Assembly (NCBI GenBank): GCA_038363925.1
Contig: JAQQWL010000007.1
Location: 868,001-932,000, forward strand
Length of the DNA stretch: 64,000 nt
Origin: Apiospora phragmitis
Taxonomy: Eukaryota; Ascomycota; Sordariomycetes; Amphisphaeriales; Apiosporaceae
Direction: 5' to 3'
The translations under genes and the position numbers were made by a program. The notes under the pieces were generated by a model that was not told the origin of the DNA, searched no databases, and was given only the letters and a program-made list of their open reading frames with translations. Of the stretch, positions 46,634 through 57,582 are shown in pieces (the stretch's first letter is position 1; every line of letters begins with the position of its first letter).

Positions 46634-47310
46634 ATGGCCGACCAAGGTACGTTCCCGTTCCTCCTTTTACCGCCAGAGCTGAGGAGTGAGATATACTATT
46701 TGGCACTCGGCGACCACCGGGCCTGGAGCGACCGGTATGGACCAACGATATGCTCCGCACTAGCTCCTCCCGCAATCATCAGGACCAACCGCCAGATCCG
46801 TCACGAGACCCTGCCTGTGTACTACGGCCAGAACCGGTTTTCAATCACATTCCCACTCCCCGGCGGCTACGACGCGTTCGAGCGCTGGTGCGCCGTAATG
46901 GGACCGCATTTCCGGTTCATCAAGAAGAGCATCTCCTTCACGCACACCCACAACGTAGCTCCCCGCTACTGACCTGCCTTCAGGTTCGACTACAACCTCC
47001 GGTTCGAGCTGTGCTCTGGAAGGCGCGAAGACGACCCCCGGCGCATTGGCGACGGAACGCTCGACGTGAACAGCCTGTATGCCGTCTCGCTCGCTTGCTT
47101 CAACACCATGCCCGACCAGGCCGGTGCCGTCTTTTCGGTCGTGGGCCGCCGGGCGGTCTTCGACAAAGTTGTCGACGCCCAATGTACCGTGGCGCCGCTG
47201 TGCACGCAGGTGAGCTCTGGAATCTATCTTGGTTGGAGCCTCCTGTACATATCCCGGCAAACTATGGTTGCGTTGACCTAATGTGTATATTATAGCGTCG
47301 AACGAAATAG
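46634..47310 (+). pseudogene. 2EXR-like small protein gene with in-frame TGA
   Basis: The product begins MADQG and continues FPFLLLPPELRSEIYYLAL, resembling the F-box-like/2EXR N-terminal motif of many fungal proteins of unknown function, followed by IIRTNRQIRHETLPVYYG. The frame is open from 46634 to 47209 except for TGA at 46970-46972 (codon 113). Downstream a GTGAGC donor (47210) and TATTATAG acceptor (47295) lead to a short last exon ending with TAG at 47308-47310. With the TGA ignored the gene would have 196 codons. The only GT/AG pair flanking the TGA would make a 29-nt intron and shift the frame, so a nonsense change (TGG to TGA would suffice) is the simplest reading. Confidence 0.6.
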
Positions 47311-47977
47311 CCATCATTGTAGGCGTGATTAACTTCACGGAATAGTATCAGTCGGGCTTGTAATCGAAGAGTTTATGTTACTCCTATAGAATAGAATATC
47401 CCGGACTGTATATATGCCTTATTTGTACTAATAGCCAGGTAGGACAAGGCGTGGCGCAGTATTGAGGGAAAATCGCCCCTGTAAGCGTACTTAATGTATT
47501 AAGCATTACTAGCCGCTATTCCTCATTCGCATTGATTTATTCTATTTAATATGTGTCAGTGATGTAATATACATATCATCACCCAATATGTCTCTGGAGT
47601 CTTACTATTTGGGTGTCATTCTGTGGTACTTTTACGCATCGGGCTAGAAGGAATACTCTGCTGCTACCCAAAGTGAACCGTTTCAAGGCAGCAGATCCAT
47701 GCAGATCTATATCTCTACAGCTAAGCTTACAGCCAAGATCCATATCCATGCCATCCGCATGCAGACCCGACGTAGCTTTCCACGGACCCTTGCATAAGCG
47801 GTGAGCAGATCGTGCTTATTCATCCCACTCCCTCGTGAGGTTAAACCATAAATTTTCTGTTTTCAACCGATGTTTACATCCCGCTGCACGTTCGTCTCGG
47901 CTCAAACTTTATGGCGTTAAGTAAGATTCATCCGCACCAAGCCTCAGCTTACTCTTACACGCCTCCTTTTTTTACTT
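47311..47977. other. Intergenic, no gene seen
   Basis: 667 nt, AT-rich, presumably the promoter of the secreted protein gene. Confidence 0.5.
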
Positions 47978-48685
47978 ATGCCAACCTCCCCTTTTAAGAT
48001 GACACGCCACGGGTTGAACTCTCCTGCAGCCTTATTATGTATGGCTGCTGCATGCCTGTGCATTCCCAAGGTCGCTTGCGCAGGGGAGACGAAACTGAAC
48101 ATCACCGCCATTGGCGCCTCCGGGGGAAAGTCGACGCTCGAGTGCTGGCAGCTGGACGCGCCCTTCGCCGTCTCCGAGACGCCCGGCACCCGCGGCAGCG
48201 CGGCGGCGAACCTGGGCAACGTCTCCAACTTCGGCATCAGTGTCCTGCCTGCGAATTTTGATGGCGGCCTACACAACGCCCCGGCCAACCAGTAAGTCGC
48301 AGTAATGACCTAACCTTACTACCATCATCATCACAGCACCAAAAACTCAACGGACTGGCGGGATGACTAGTGCTGATGATAATCTCTAACTTTCATCCTT
48401 GGCAGATGGGTCATGTTTACCAGTGGTTTGGCTCACATCACCGTGCCTGGCGACGACTCAGACGGTGCATATATCCTGGGAGGCAAGTTCGGCCTTATCT
48501 TCGCGGCCGACACTGCCGATGTCAGCGAGAAGGGCCACTACACCCGCTATCCCGGCGTTGTTGAGACCATTGCTTTGCAGATACCGACGTTGGACGGAGA
48601 GATTCCACCTCACCAGGTCGTGCGGTCTGGACCATGCCAAACAGATGAGATGGCAGGGCTTAGGGCTTTCGCTGGGACTGGGTGA
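47978..48685 (+). CDS. Small secreted protein of a conserved fungal family
   Basis: Two exons (47978-48291 and 48406-48685) give 197 codons; starting at the second ATG (47999) would give 190 and a more ordinary signal peptide. A hydrophobic stretch (AALLCMAAACLCI) ends near VACA, a likely cleavage site. The mature protein has KLNITAIGASGGKSTLECWQ, NVSNFGISVLPANFDGGLHNA, and after the intron WVMFTSGLAHITVPGD and GGKFGLIFAADTADVSEKGH. I recognise these phrases from uncharacterised secreted ascomycete proteins, possibly cupin-like in fold, but no function is established. Two or more Cys and one or two N-glycosylation sequons are present. Confidence 0.8.
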
Positions 48686-49121
48686 AGTGGCAGAGTTAGG
48701 GAGAATGGCGAAATTTGTTCGAAGTTAGTGTTATAAATGCTTGGAAACCAAAACCAACCTCAATACTATAGTCTGAGTTCTCGCCCTGACTATCCCCTTG
48801 TATATTTGTGGACAATGGTTATCCCTAGACAGATTGTGAAGAGCATAGTGCTACTATTGCTTGCTTCATGTTCCTTGTCCAAGACGGAATTGCTAACATA
48901 TCCTTCACTTCGTTTCCCGATTCACACCTGGCTGGCCCAGCAGAAACAAAGGATTTCAAAAACCCAAACATGAGGTTACTGTTTTCCAATATATAGAATT
49001 CCCTCTCACCAGGGCCAGCTTAGGGGGCCCCAGTCACCTTTCTCACTTCATCTGCCCAGTGAAATATCTTATAGAGTTTTGTATCAAGGTACTCGTATCT
49101 GCTTCTTTCGCCATATAAGAA
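48686..49121. other. Convergent 3' flank, no gene seen
   Basis: 436 nt between a plus-strand and a minus-strand gene. Confidence 0.5.
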
Positions 49122-50777
49122 CTACTGATAAGAGCTGTACTGCTGTGAACCCGATAGAATCCGAATTTGAGTGGCATATCCATAGGCAAACATTCGCTTG
49201 CCAATATCACGTGGGTTCACAACGAACGGAGTGGCGAGGACGAGAATGGAGAAAGTGATGCCCACGCCAGCCCCAGCTATCGCTTCGTAATCCAAACCAG
49301 CAGACACGAACTCGATTCCATCTAGTGTCGATAGCAGAGAGACTCCTACCAAGTGGCAGACAGCACCAGCAAGGAGTAGATGAACGAGCGGGACCCGAGC
49401 TTTCGTAGCCACAACGTTGGAGATGATCGATCACACGGGCGATACCACGGTGTAAGGGAGCAACCAAAGGCCAGCGCACAGCGCCGTCTTATCATCCAGC
49501 GCCTGGAATCGCTGTGGCAGATTGACAATGAGTGCGTTGAATGGAACGCCGACCATGAATGTCATCCTGAATTGTGTGTTAGCAGGTTCGCGTACAAGAT
49601 GAGAGAATGAATAAACATACAAAAAGCATTCCCACGAACGTGGTATTGGAAAAGGAGGTCCATGGGAAGATCGGTCCCGGATTCTGCCATCTCGTCACGA
49701 ATCGCTCCCACACGAGAAACCCGACCCAGCTGCAGGCCGAGAGGGCGAGGAGCGCAATGGTCCCGCCCGCATTCCATCCGAAGCGAATACTGGCCTCGAG
49801 CAGCGCTGTAACCAGCAATATAGATGCGAGAAGTAAGAGTGCTGCTCCAATGAAATCAAGCCGGCCTAGACTCGTCCAGTTCAATACTCCAGATACTGAT
49901 TCCTTGTTCTTGTTTGGTCGCTTCGCTGGGAATGCAATAAACATAAAACCGATGGCGAGAGCCCCAAAGGGAACACTGTCAAATCTCGTTAGCAACTGTC
50001 TCGGGCCGTCTGTCTGGGACTCTGGTCTGGGGTGTTCTACATGAACAGAAAGACCCATCTCCAAGAGCTGTCCTCGTTGATCAGTCCACCGACGATGGGC
50101 CCCAAGGCATTGGCCGCCGAGACCACGGCCACAGATGCACCGCTGTAAGCTGCGTACTTACTTGGGGGCACCATCTCAAACAGGATAACCACTGCGAGAG
50201 AGTAGGTACCTGCAGCGCCAACGCCTTGGAAGACACGATTGATGATTCTAGATACATTGTTAGATCTAAAAGGTTCGCAGAGAAACAGGCGGTGCCATAC
50301 AGCTGGGTCATCGTCTGCGAGGCACCGCAGCCACCTGAAAAGATGACAAACAGGGCCATGGTGGTAATAAAGACCACTTTCCGGCCGACAATGTCACTCA
50401 GCTTGGACCAGATGATCATGAAGCCTAAGGAATGAGTGAGTGTGCTTCGAAAAACGTGGCGGGTATGACATGACATACCTGTGTATGTCACTAGATATCC
50501 AGTCACAATCCAGCTGGTCTCGCTAAAGCGGTGAAGGCTGTTGGCAATCGTGACCAGAGAAGTGCCTACGATCGATACTTCGATGTTGACGAGGAAGGTC
50601 GCCAACATGATCCTAACAACGTCAGTTTAAATCAGCTGCCCGGAGGTTCGCAGCGTACGCTGCAGTCGTGAGCCACAACCGCCATCCTGAAAGGTGAGGC
50701 GATTGTGATGCACTTGATCGTTCCTGAGCTGCCTCTTATTAAGGTCTTTCAGGAGTGGCCTCTTTGGGGGTCGACAT
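49122..50777 (-). pseudogene. Decayed DHA2-type MFS transporter
   Basis: Remnant of a 14-span drug:proton antiporter. TM1 (LATFLVNIEVSIVGTSLV), FMIIWSKLSDIVGRKVVF, INRVFQGVGAAGTYSL, VPFGALAIGFMF and GLWLLPYTVVSPV are clear. The lesions are: two adjacent TAA codons (50736-50741) separating the only plausible ATG (50777) from the conserved frame; a frame mismatch at the junction of exons around 49570-49626; an in-frame TGA at 49431-49433 inside a conserved loop; and a C terminus that ends after TM12-like sequence instead of continuing to fourteen helices. It stands beside the RiPP-type genes and may once have been their exporter. Confidence 0.75.
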
Positions 50778-50880
50778 GGCGTGTGGGATGACAGTAAGTG
50801 GTATAAGAAGTACGTAGGTGCTTGGAAGGATCGTCCCCCCTGCAATGACCAAACTGCCAAAGGTGGTTGTGGCGTGCAAG

Positions 50881-50960
50881 TAATTTAAGAAGATGTGTCA
50901 GATAGGATCACCCTCAGCGGTAATTCAAGAACATACGTCAGATAGGATCACCCTATGGCG
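50881..50960. repeat. 40-bp tandem duplication
   Basis: Two 40-nt units (50881-50920 and 50921-50960) share TCAGATAGGATCACCCT exactly and most of the rest. They lie in the 448-nt divergent spacer (50778-51225) between the MFS remnant and the next gene. Confidence 0.85.
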
Positions 50961-51225
50961 TGCCGCCGAGGTATTGAATGCAAGGGCGAATTAGGCAAGC
51001 CGCATTTATAAACTGCAGTGGAATATCGATATGCTTCAGCGCAGGTCTCCCTCACCTACTCTATGTAACGCCCGAACACCCCGAACCCCACCTTCCTTCC
51101 TTCCCTCAGAACATTGAACAAACATCTGAAAGCAAACATTTGAAGTCCAAGTGACGGATAGAACCTGCAATTCTTCATCTTCACCTACTTACCATTCATA
51201 CTGCTACACCACCATCCACGCCACG

Positions 51226-52042
51226 ATGAAGCCGCCTACTGGAGTGCTCATGGTCGGCAGCGTCCCTGGAGACTCGCCGCAGGAGGTTTTCACACGCCTG
51301 GCTACTGCTCTTCCTGGCCGCTTGCCAGCCATACCAGATGGCGAGACAGGTGAGCGATGGAATATATTGGATGGCAAATGCGATCGAACCACTATACGAA
51401 CAACGTTTTGCCGAAACGATCGATCACATCTTTGCCGAAATCCCCCATGATGATGTGATGATCCAATTGGACTTGGCCTTTGAGATGACGGCGCTCGAGT
51501 TCGATCGAGGACGGTTCCCAGACAGACGGCACCAAGCCTATTTCTCCTCACCTGGAGGCGTACAACAAGGTCTTGTTGATCGCGTTGCACGATTATGCGA
51601 ACGAATTCCGAAAAATGGAAAACTTGCCTTCCATCTCTGCTACGGCGATCTTCGGCACAAGCATTTCATCGAGCCAGAGGATACGACGGTTTTGGTCGAC
51701 CTCGCCAACGCCCTGCTGGCCCGTGAAACCCTGGGCCCGCGAATTGAATGGATTCACTTGCCGGTGCCGAAAGAGCGAACGGATCCCGGCTATTTCGCAC
51801 CTCTGACCCGTCTCAACCTCAATGCCCCTGGATTGAAACCGCCTCACATATACCTTGGGGTAGTGCACGCCAACGACGAGGCTGGCACGAGAAAGCGCGT
51901 GGAAACTGCACAAGCTGTCGTCCCGTTCCCCTTTGGTGTGGCTACAGAATGCGGTTTAGGCCGGACCCCGCCTAGCGAGATTGATAGTATCCTACGGATC
52001 TGCAAGGAAATCACCGTAGAACCCATTCGAGAGAACCTATGA
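51226..52042 (+). pseudogene. Truncated MetE/UROD-like superfamily gene
   Basis: The first 40 codons (GVLMVGSVPGDSPQEVF, LPGRLPAIPDGETGER) and the part after 51390 (EPLYEQRFAETIDHIF, LAFHLCYGDLRHKHFIEP, GPRIEWIHLPVP, GVATECGLGR) belong to one fungal family resembling the cobalamin-independent methionine synthase/uroporphyrinogen decarboxylase fold. They lie in different frames. By comparison with the family as I know it, roughly 100 residues are missing between them, and no canonical intron bridges the gap. I read this as an internal deletion. The second frame is open to the stop at 52042 and could still produce a fragment. Confidence 0.6.
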
Positions 52043-52500
52043 GCATCTGAACTGGCAGAGATTAACGGGGAGATATTCTCGCAATGAGCGAGTAGGGCAA
52101 ATACTTCCGTGGTGGTGGTGGTAGCTGTCATAGCATCAGTCACTCGTACTTGATTGGTATGGTTGGAGACAAGCATTAGGCTGTAATTAGAAGGAACCAA
52201 TTGCATCATGCAAAGGCATGGCGGAGACACCCTTGTATCAGGCCTAATGCTTCAATCAATTGATTCAATTCACCACAGTACATTGCAGTGTCAGTGAAGG
52301 ATGGTGAAGTGATAAAGATGATGAAAGGAGGGTGGGCTAGCATGCTACCCCGCTGCCTCTGTAGCCTGTGGTGAATGATTACCCTACCCCTCCGATGATC
52401 CCCTAGACGTTTGCTTGCTGCACTACACCCAACCCTTTCTGATGTCCTCTGCACCAACATGCATCTAAGGTCTTACTGAGAGACTGAATGCACACGTTGG
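52043..52500. other. Convergent 3' flank, no gene seen
   Basis: 458 nt between the MetE-like remnant and the UstYa-like gene A. Confidence 0.5.
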
Positions 52501-53309
52501 CTATGGAATGATTGCCCCATAATCAATGGGTTTCACACCATCGTCGCCATCTTTTCTGCAAAACCCAAAGTGGTCCTTGAGCGGGATATCCTCAACGCTA
52601 TCTCGATAGCATGCCGTGTTCTCGGCGGCCCAGGCGTGCAACTGCTCCCAGTCGCGACGTCGATGGAGCTGCCCATCGCCGGCGGTGTGGTCACCAGACC
52701 AGTACAGCGGCGTGTTGTCCGCATTGCACTGGGCGTTCTGCCGCAGAGCATCGAAGCAGTGGTCCAGGTGCGGCCCTGGACGATGCGTGAGCGGCTTCCC
52801 ATCAATTGCCTCCCAAAACGTCAATCTCATGATACGCTACACGAGTAAGACTAGTTAGTTCAACTTTTGCTTCTTGTGTAAAGTATTGGATGTATCCAAG
52901 AGGCCTACTATGCAGTGGAGCAAGTGATATGCTTCCAGGAGATACACAGCTTTCGTCTTGTCGCCGGGATAATAGCCGCTGAGCGGCCAGCCCTGCGCCT
53001 CGGCCCATTCTCGTCCCACAGGCTGTCGGCATCGGAGCGGTTGGCGGGGCTGTACGCTGTATTCCACCAGAAGCGCTTGTAAACGGTATCGAGTTTGTCG
53101 GTGCGGGCTATGTCAGATGGAGAACGCTCCCGTGGGATCCATAACGGCCAGCTCAGGGAGAAGAGGTTTGTTAACACAAGCAAAATGGCTCCGTACGTGA
53201 GCAATCGTCTTCGTGACCGTTGGTGGTGGTGGTGCGTATACGGCTCTTCCGTGGAGCACAGAGATTTTGGGCGGTCGGATACAAGCTGATATGAAGCTGT
53301 GCCAGACAT
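52501..53309 (-). CDS. UstYa/DUF3328 family protein A (frame broken once)
   Basis: UstYa-type proteins are membrane-anchored oxidases or cyclisation factors of fungal RiPP and some NRPS pathways. Exon 1 is 53309-52909, exon 2 52836-52501, with a 72-nt intron; about 245 codons. A single transmembrane helix (LLTYGAILLVLTNLFSL) follows a short polar N terminus. The two diagnostic motifs are present: HLLHC just before the intron and HLDHC after it, the latter followed by FDALRQ. Exon 1 changes frame at three G on the coding strand (53004-53006), and one additional G would make total length divisible by three; a homopolymer miscall is likely. It is divergent from the tyrosinase gene. Confidence 0.85.
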
Positions 53310-53787
53310 GACCGGAGTAGCTCAAAATGAGAGATTAGGCCTCCAGGTAAACTGAGGGAGAAAGTGACCAGCCCAGCGCGAGAGCTATCAGCACATTGTT
53401 TGTCGTACTTCTATCGGGCATTGAGTACAGCGACGGCTGCCATCGGATCAAACCAACAAGAGTCTGCAATTGACTAATACCACCCGGAAGGGTACGTACA
53501 GGGTGCATGTAGATACGTACATCCCACTGCCGGCATGGTCGATCATCTTCGGACTTCCTTATTCTTTTGAGGGCAAGGCCGATGCATTGGCAGCCGGAAT
53601 ACTTCGCTATCATGCCGCTAAGATCTCCACCCATATGTTTTCCTCTCTATGACATTCAAGTATCCCGTGTCATGAGTTCAGAACAGAGTTGGGGGCGGAA
53701 ACGCTGCTTGTATGTCCCGTGTCGCCTCGCAGTATCTCCCATATTGAATGTTTCCTATGCTTCTTTCATCGTTACTGACTACGTACA
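53310..53787. promoter_or_regulatory. Divergent promoter region, UstYa A / tyrosinase
   Basis: 478 nt between two divergent genes of the putative RiPP locus; expected to hold both promoters. No specific binding motif recognised. Confidence 0.5.
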
Positions 53788-54977
53788 ATGCCATCGTCGA
53801 GTGAATCTGAACGCGAGGAAGATCGGACCTGCGCCGAGCCACTCGTAGAGAAGACAAACAGGGAATCCTCAGCCCCGTTCCTTGGCAGGAGGTGCGTGGG
53901 AGCAATCATCGCCGCCGTCGTACTGACAGCCGTGCTGCTCTTTCTCTGGGCTCTACGTGGCCATACCGAGCATGGCAAGATCGATTCAGGATGTAGACAG
54001 CCCGCTGTCCGTTCGCGAGTTGCGGGACCTACGCAGCCCCGAGCGCCTCGAATATCTTCGCGCAGTCAAGTGCTTATCTTCCATTCCCTCTACCGTCTGT
54101 CATGGAAGTCTTCACGACGAATTCGCATACATACACCGCAAGATCGGTGACTACTGTAAGTGTACCTACGCACCTATCTTCTCTCCCCCAACATATCTGC
54201 TGACCTCCCAAAGCGCACGAAGCAGCCCCATTCCTGCCGTGGCATCGGTACTTCATCCATATCTACGAGCAAACGTTGAAGCAGTATTGCCAGTATGAGG
54301 ACACTCTCCCGTAAGTGGTGGTCCCGTTCGAGTTCCAGATTCACCTAAATTAATGCTCCATTAGATACTGGGACTGGACGCACGACTGGGCTAATTTGAC
54401 CCAGGCACCCGTATGGAGCACCACCGAGGGCTTCGGCGCCAACGGAAACGTGCGTCTGCCCACCACCGTGGGCCACGGGCACTGTATCCAAGACGGCCCC
54501 TTCGCGGGCTTACAAGTCCAGTACTACAACGACGACTGGCACCCGCACTGCCTGTCGCGGGGCTTCCTGACGGGGGGAACTGCAAGCGCATTTCGGCGCC
54601 CAGCGACTGAACGGCACCGCCATGGCCGCCGTGCTGGGCGAATCCGATTACTACGGCTTCCTCTTGAAGCTGGAGGACGGGCCCCATGCCGCTATTCCCA
54701 TTACCGTGCGCGGCGACTTCTCCCGTTTCACCGCACCCAATGGTAAGTCGCTCCCGGCGCATCTGCCCTGCCCGTCTTGCTTGCTTACCTATCGTGGCTA
54801 GATCCAATCTTCTTCCAAGTGCGGGCGTGCGCCTACAACGGCCCATCAAGACATAATTCGTCCATCGCGGCGCAGCTCACCGATCCGCTCGAAATGGCGG
54901 GGCTGGCGCCTGATATTGCAGTCGATTCCGTCATGACCATCGCCAATGGGCTCTTGTGCTACGAATATCAAGATTGA
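53788..54977 (+). pseudogene. Membrane-anchored tyrosinase lacking CuB His-His segment
   Basis: Copper tyrosinase of the kind found in UstYa-type RiPP clusters, where it oxidises tyrosine residues. Exons 53788-54155, 54214-54310, 54365-54742 and 54802-54977, about 338 codons. An N-terminal helix (AIIAAVVLTAVLLFLWAL) would anchor it. The CuA region is present: HEAAPFLPWHRYF and YWDW, and GHGHC with PHCLSRGF lies in the first part of CuB. After DPIFF, where tyrosinases have a His-His...Asp...Trp stretch, the sequence jumps straight to a downstream segment, so about 14 codons are missing in frame. There are also two apparent +1 shifts, at a T pair (54012-54013) and at six G (54572-54577). The indels may be miscalls, but the CuB loss is not explained that way. 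Catalysis is doubtful. Confidence 0.75.
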
Positions 54978-56006
54978 AAGTCGCGTTTGATTGCAAATAG
55001 CAGCTATATTTCCTCACACACCAATCATTTGCCCGCTCAGCACCTGCCTATCTGGTGTCTCCATATCCAGTACCCAATGAAGACTCCAGAGTACATCTGG
55101 CAGAGCCAAGCTGCAGATCTTGCTCGACATGTAACCTACCTACAGTACTCCCCTGTTGGGGTCAGGGGTGGCCCTAACGTCACTTCCAACGGTTACGGGA
55201 GGATTGAATGTCACCCCAACTGCAGTGTGGCGGAGATGCGGACAATATCAAATGCACGTCACACTCATAAGGCTTACGGGTGGATTCTTCGCCCTGTATA
55301 TAGTGCTAGACAACCGCAATAATGGGTGCTAGGTATGACATGTGACGACGCAATGAGAAGCGCATGGATCAGTCTCCAATAAGGGGCAAGAATCTGGGCC
55401 TCTGGCTGACTTACAAGTCCTATTGGTACGGCGGGCCACAGTAAGATCAGCCACAATACTTCAGAAAGGTGGAACAGATACGAGCAGCTTGTGTAGCCTC
55501 GGTGAGAATCGACGGCAAACGGGAGAGTCGGGGTAGGCCAAGCTGGCCAGTGATGGAGGCGTGTTGGCTCCCAACTCTGACAAACCAACGACAAACTGCA
55601 TATGCAGTTGGTTTCCTGCATGTTACCTACTCAACTACTATACGTCGGTACCGAAAATCCAGTACGTAAAGCCACCCACCCTGCCCATGCTCTATGCGGG
55701 GGACTTTTTTGCTTGTTGGCTCTAGCACGAACCATACTTGGGCCATTTGGTGCCATTACGGGGGTGAAAGTTCCGTGAATTTCAAGGATATCTGACAAGC
55801 TGGCATTGCACAGGCCCCAGGATACATATTCTATCACTACCCTAACTCCGAGACCAGTTATCAAACTCGGAACGACCTACTAGGCACCATCTCGAAAATA
55901 TAGGAGTGCCGATTGGTGGCGGCGTATATTACTTGCCACATGTACATATGCTGTCCTTGGAGTATAAACAAAAGGGGCGTATGCATATACAATCACGTGG
56001 CCTGAG
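54978..56006. other. Convergent 3' flank, no supported gene
   Basis: 1.03 kb between the tyrosinase-like and methyltransferase-like genes. Short frames on both strands (for example 55274-55621) carry no domain. No Lys-Arg-spaced peptide repeats were found here. Confidence 0.5.
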
Positions 56007-57466
56007 TTATTCGCTCTCCCAGACGACCTCCAGAATAGCAAGGGCAGCTCCCCCAACCGAGACCCTGCGAACAGCCCCGAACGGGGGTCTGCCGCGCTGA
56101 ACATGTCCTGCCACTCGGCCATGGTGCGTAGCCGCGAGTTGTTTGTCGTCAACATCAGCATGTCAATGAAACTTACAATAGGTCAGTCAGTCAACGCTTG
56201 TATGCAAGCTCTCGGGCATATGGGCCATGGGGTTTCAACCTTACCAGATGGTTCGCTCGAGCGTCAGTGGCAGGGACCCAGGCGGCGGGCTCAGGCTCTC
56301 GTTCATGAGAATTCGCGACCCCCTGCGCAGCGCAGGCACTTGTGCGCGGAGAATGGCAACGACATAGTGGTCCGGCCATTCGTGGAAGACCTAGCGAAAC
56401 AGGTAGACATCGGCCGATGCGACAGGCTGCGGGGAGAAGAAATTGTATGCCTTGTATCGGATGCGGCAGTCGGTCGGCATTGGCTGCTGCTGCTTCCCGG
56501 CCGCCGCCTCCACCACGTCTGGCAGGTCCTCGACCACTAGGTTCAGTCGTGGATGGGCCTTGCTGAGCGCTCGGCTGACGTAGCCGTCGGCACCCCCAAC
56601 ATCCACCACCGTGCCGGTGCCGAGCGAGGCCCAATCGTAGCCCTCGACAAGGTGTGATTCCGCGTACCCGGGTACGACCGCCGAGTAGAACCGCATCGCC
56701 TTGCTGAACTGCTCGGCTTTGGAGGGCTGTGTCCCCAGATAGTCGAACATGGACATGTCGGTCTCGTGCGCCAATGCGAATCCCTGCCTGGCATTAGCTC
56801 TTGTGTACATGGCGCATGGTCAGATTTCCGAGCGCGGACACTCACCGTGTGGTTCGGCTCTCCATCTTTGAACCTGTCGAGCGCATCTGCCGTGTGCTTA
56901 CGAGTCAAATAAATGCACAACACGTACCCTAGCAAAGGAGCCGTAGAACTCGTCGAACGACTGGCCCACTCCAGCGCGCACAACGTCATCAGTAGCAAGC
57001 TTCTTCGATCCCGCCGAGTGCGCCACGAAGCCTTCTTGCGGCTCCGTGAAGAGTCGATGGTAGGACATGGCGAAGCGCATGATGCGGTTTACGTCGCTGG
57101 CGCGCAGGCCTGTGGCTCCCGCTAACTCGGCGAAGGAAATCGTGCCTTCCATGGGGACTTTACGGGCAATGTCATGGCGCGAGATGACTTGTAGGCTGGT
57201 GCCGTTATACTACCGGTCGGCGTGTTAGCTCCTTTCTTGCACCTCGTCAGGAGTCAAACCACCTTGGGTAGCATGCATGCGATGGGCCCTTGCAACAGGT
57301 CTAGCAGCTCTTGGAGAGCATTAATCGCAGTGCTGCGCGCACACTCTGCCTGTGATGAGAGGTTCAACGTTATGGGCCCGTTCGCGTCGAAAGACGGATG
57401 TGGTAGGTTATTCTGATCCAGATAGCTGGTGATGGTTGCCGCCAGCTGGTCGATACGTGCGACCAT
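56007..57466 (-). pseudogene. Plant-type O-methyltransferase with in-frame TAG
   Basis: S-adenosylmethionine-dependent O-methyltransferase related to fungal secondary-metabolite enzymes. The N-terminal dimerisation part starts MVARIDQLAATI (exon 57466-57263) and continues in exon 57209-56928; short and long exons follow. The SAM motif VVDVGGADGYVSRAL is intact, as is FHEWPDHY. Damage: TAG at 56391-56393 where the family has Trp just before VFHEWPD; one apparent missing base at a G run at the second donor (56927-56929); and another at five C near the C terminus (56083-56087). The indels sit in G/C runs and may be artefacts; the TAG is a substitution and is more likely real. In UstYa-type loci such an enzyme would methylate the peptide product. 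Confidence 0.75.
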
Positions 57467-57582
57467 GGCTATGTCGCATCGAACAATGGGGTGAGATAGC
57501 ACTTGCAATAGCCGATAATGGAAGTTTTCATGAACGATGTGCTAGATATTCATTTGTTACGCGACCTGAATGGAGACTTCAT

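Noticed and set aside
46953..46981. 29-nt intron in the 2EXR-like gene that would remove the TGA
   Set aside because: Shorter than normal fungal introns, and removing it shifts the downstream frame away from the protein-like sequence.
53335..53634. Additional precursor peptide near UstYa A
   Set aside because: The frame has no signal peptide and no Lys-Arg-spaced repeats.
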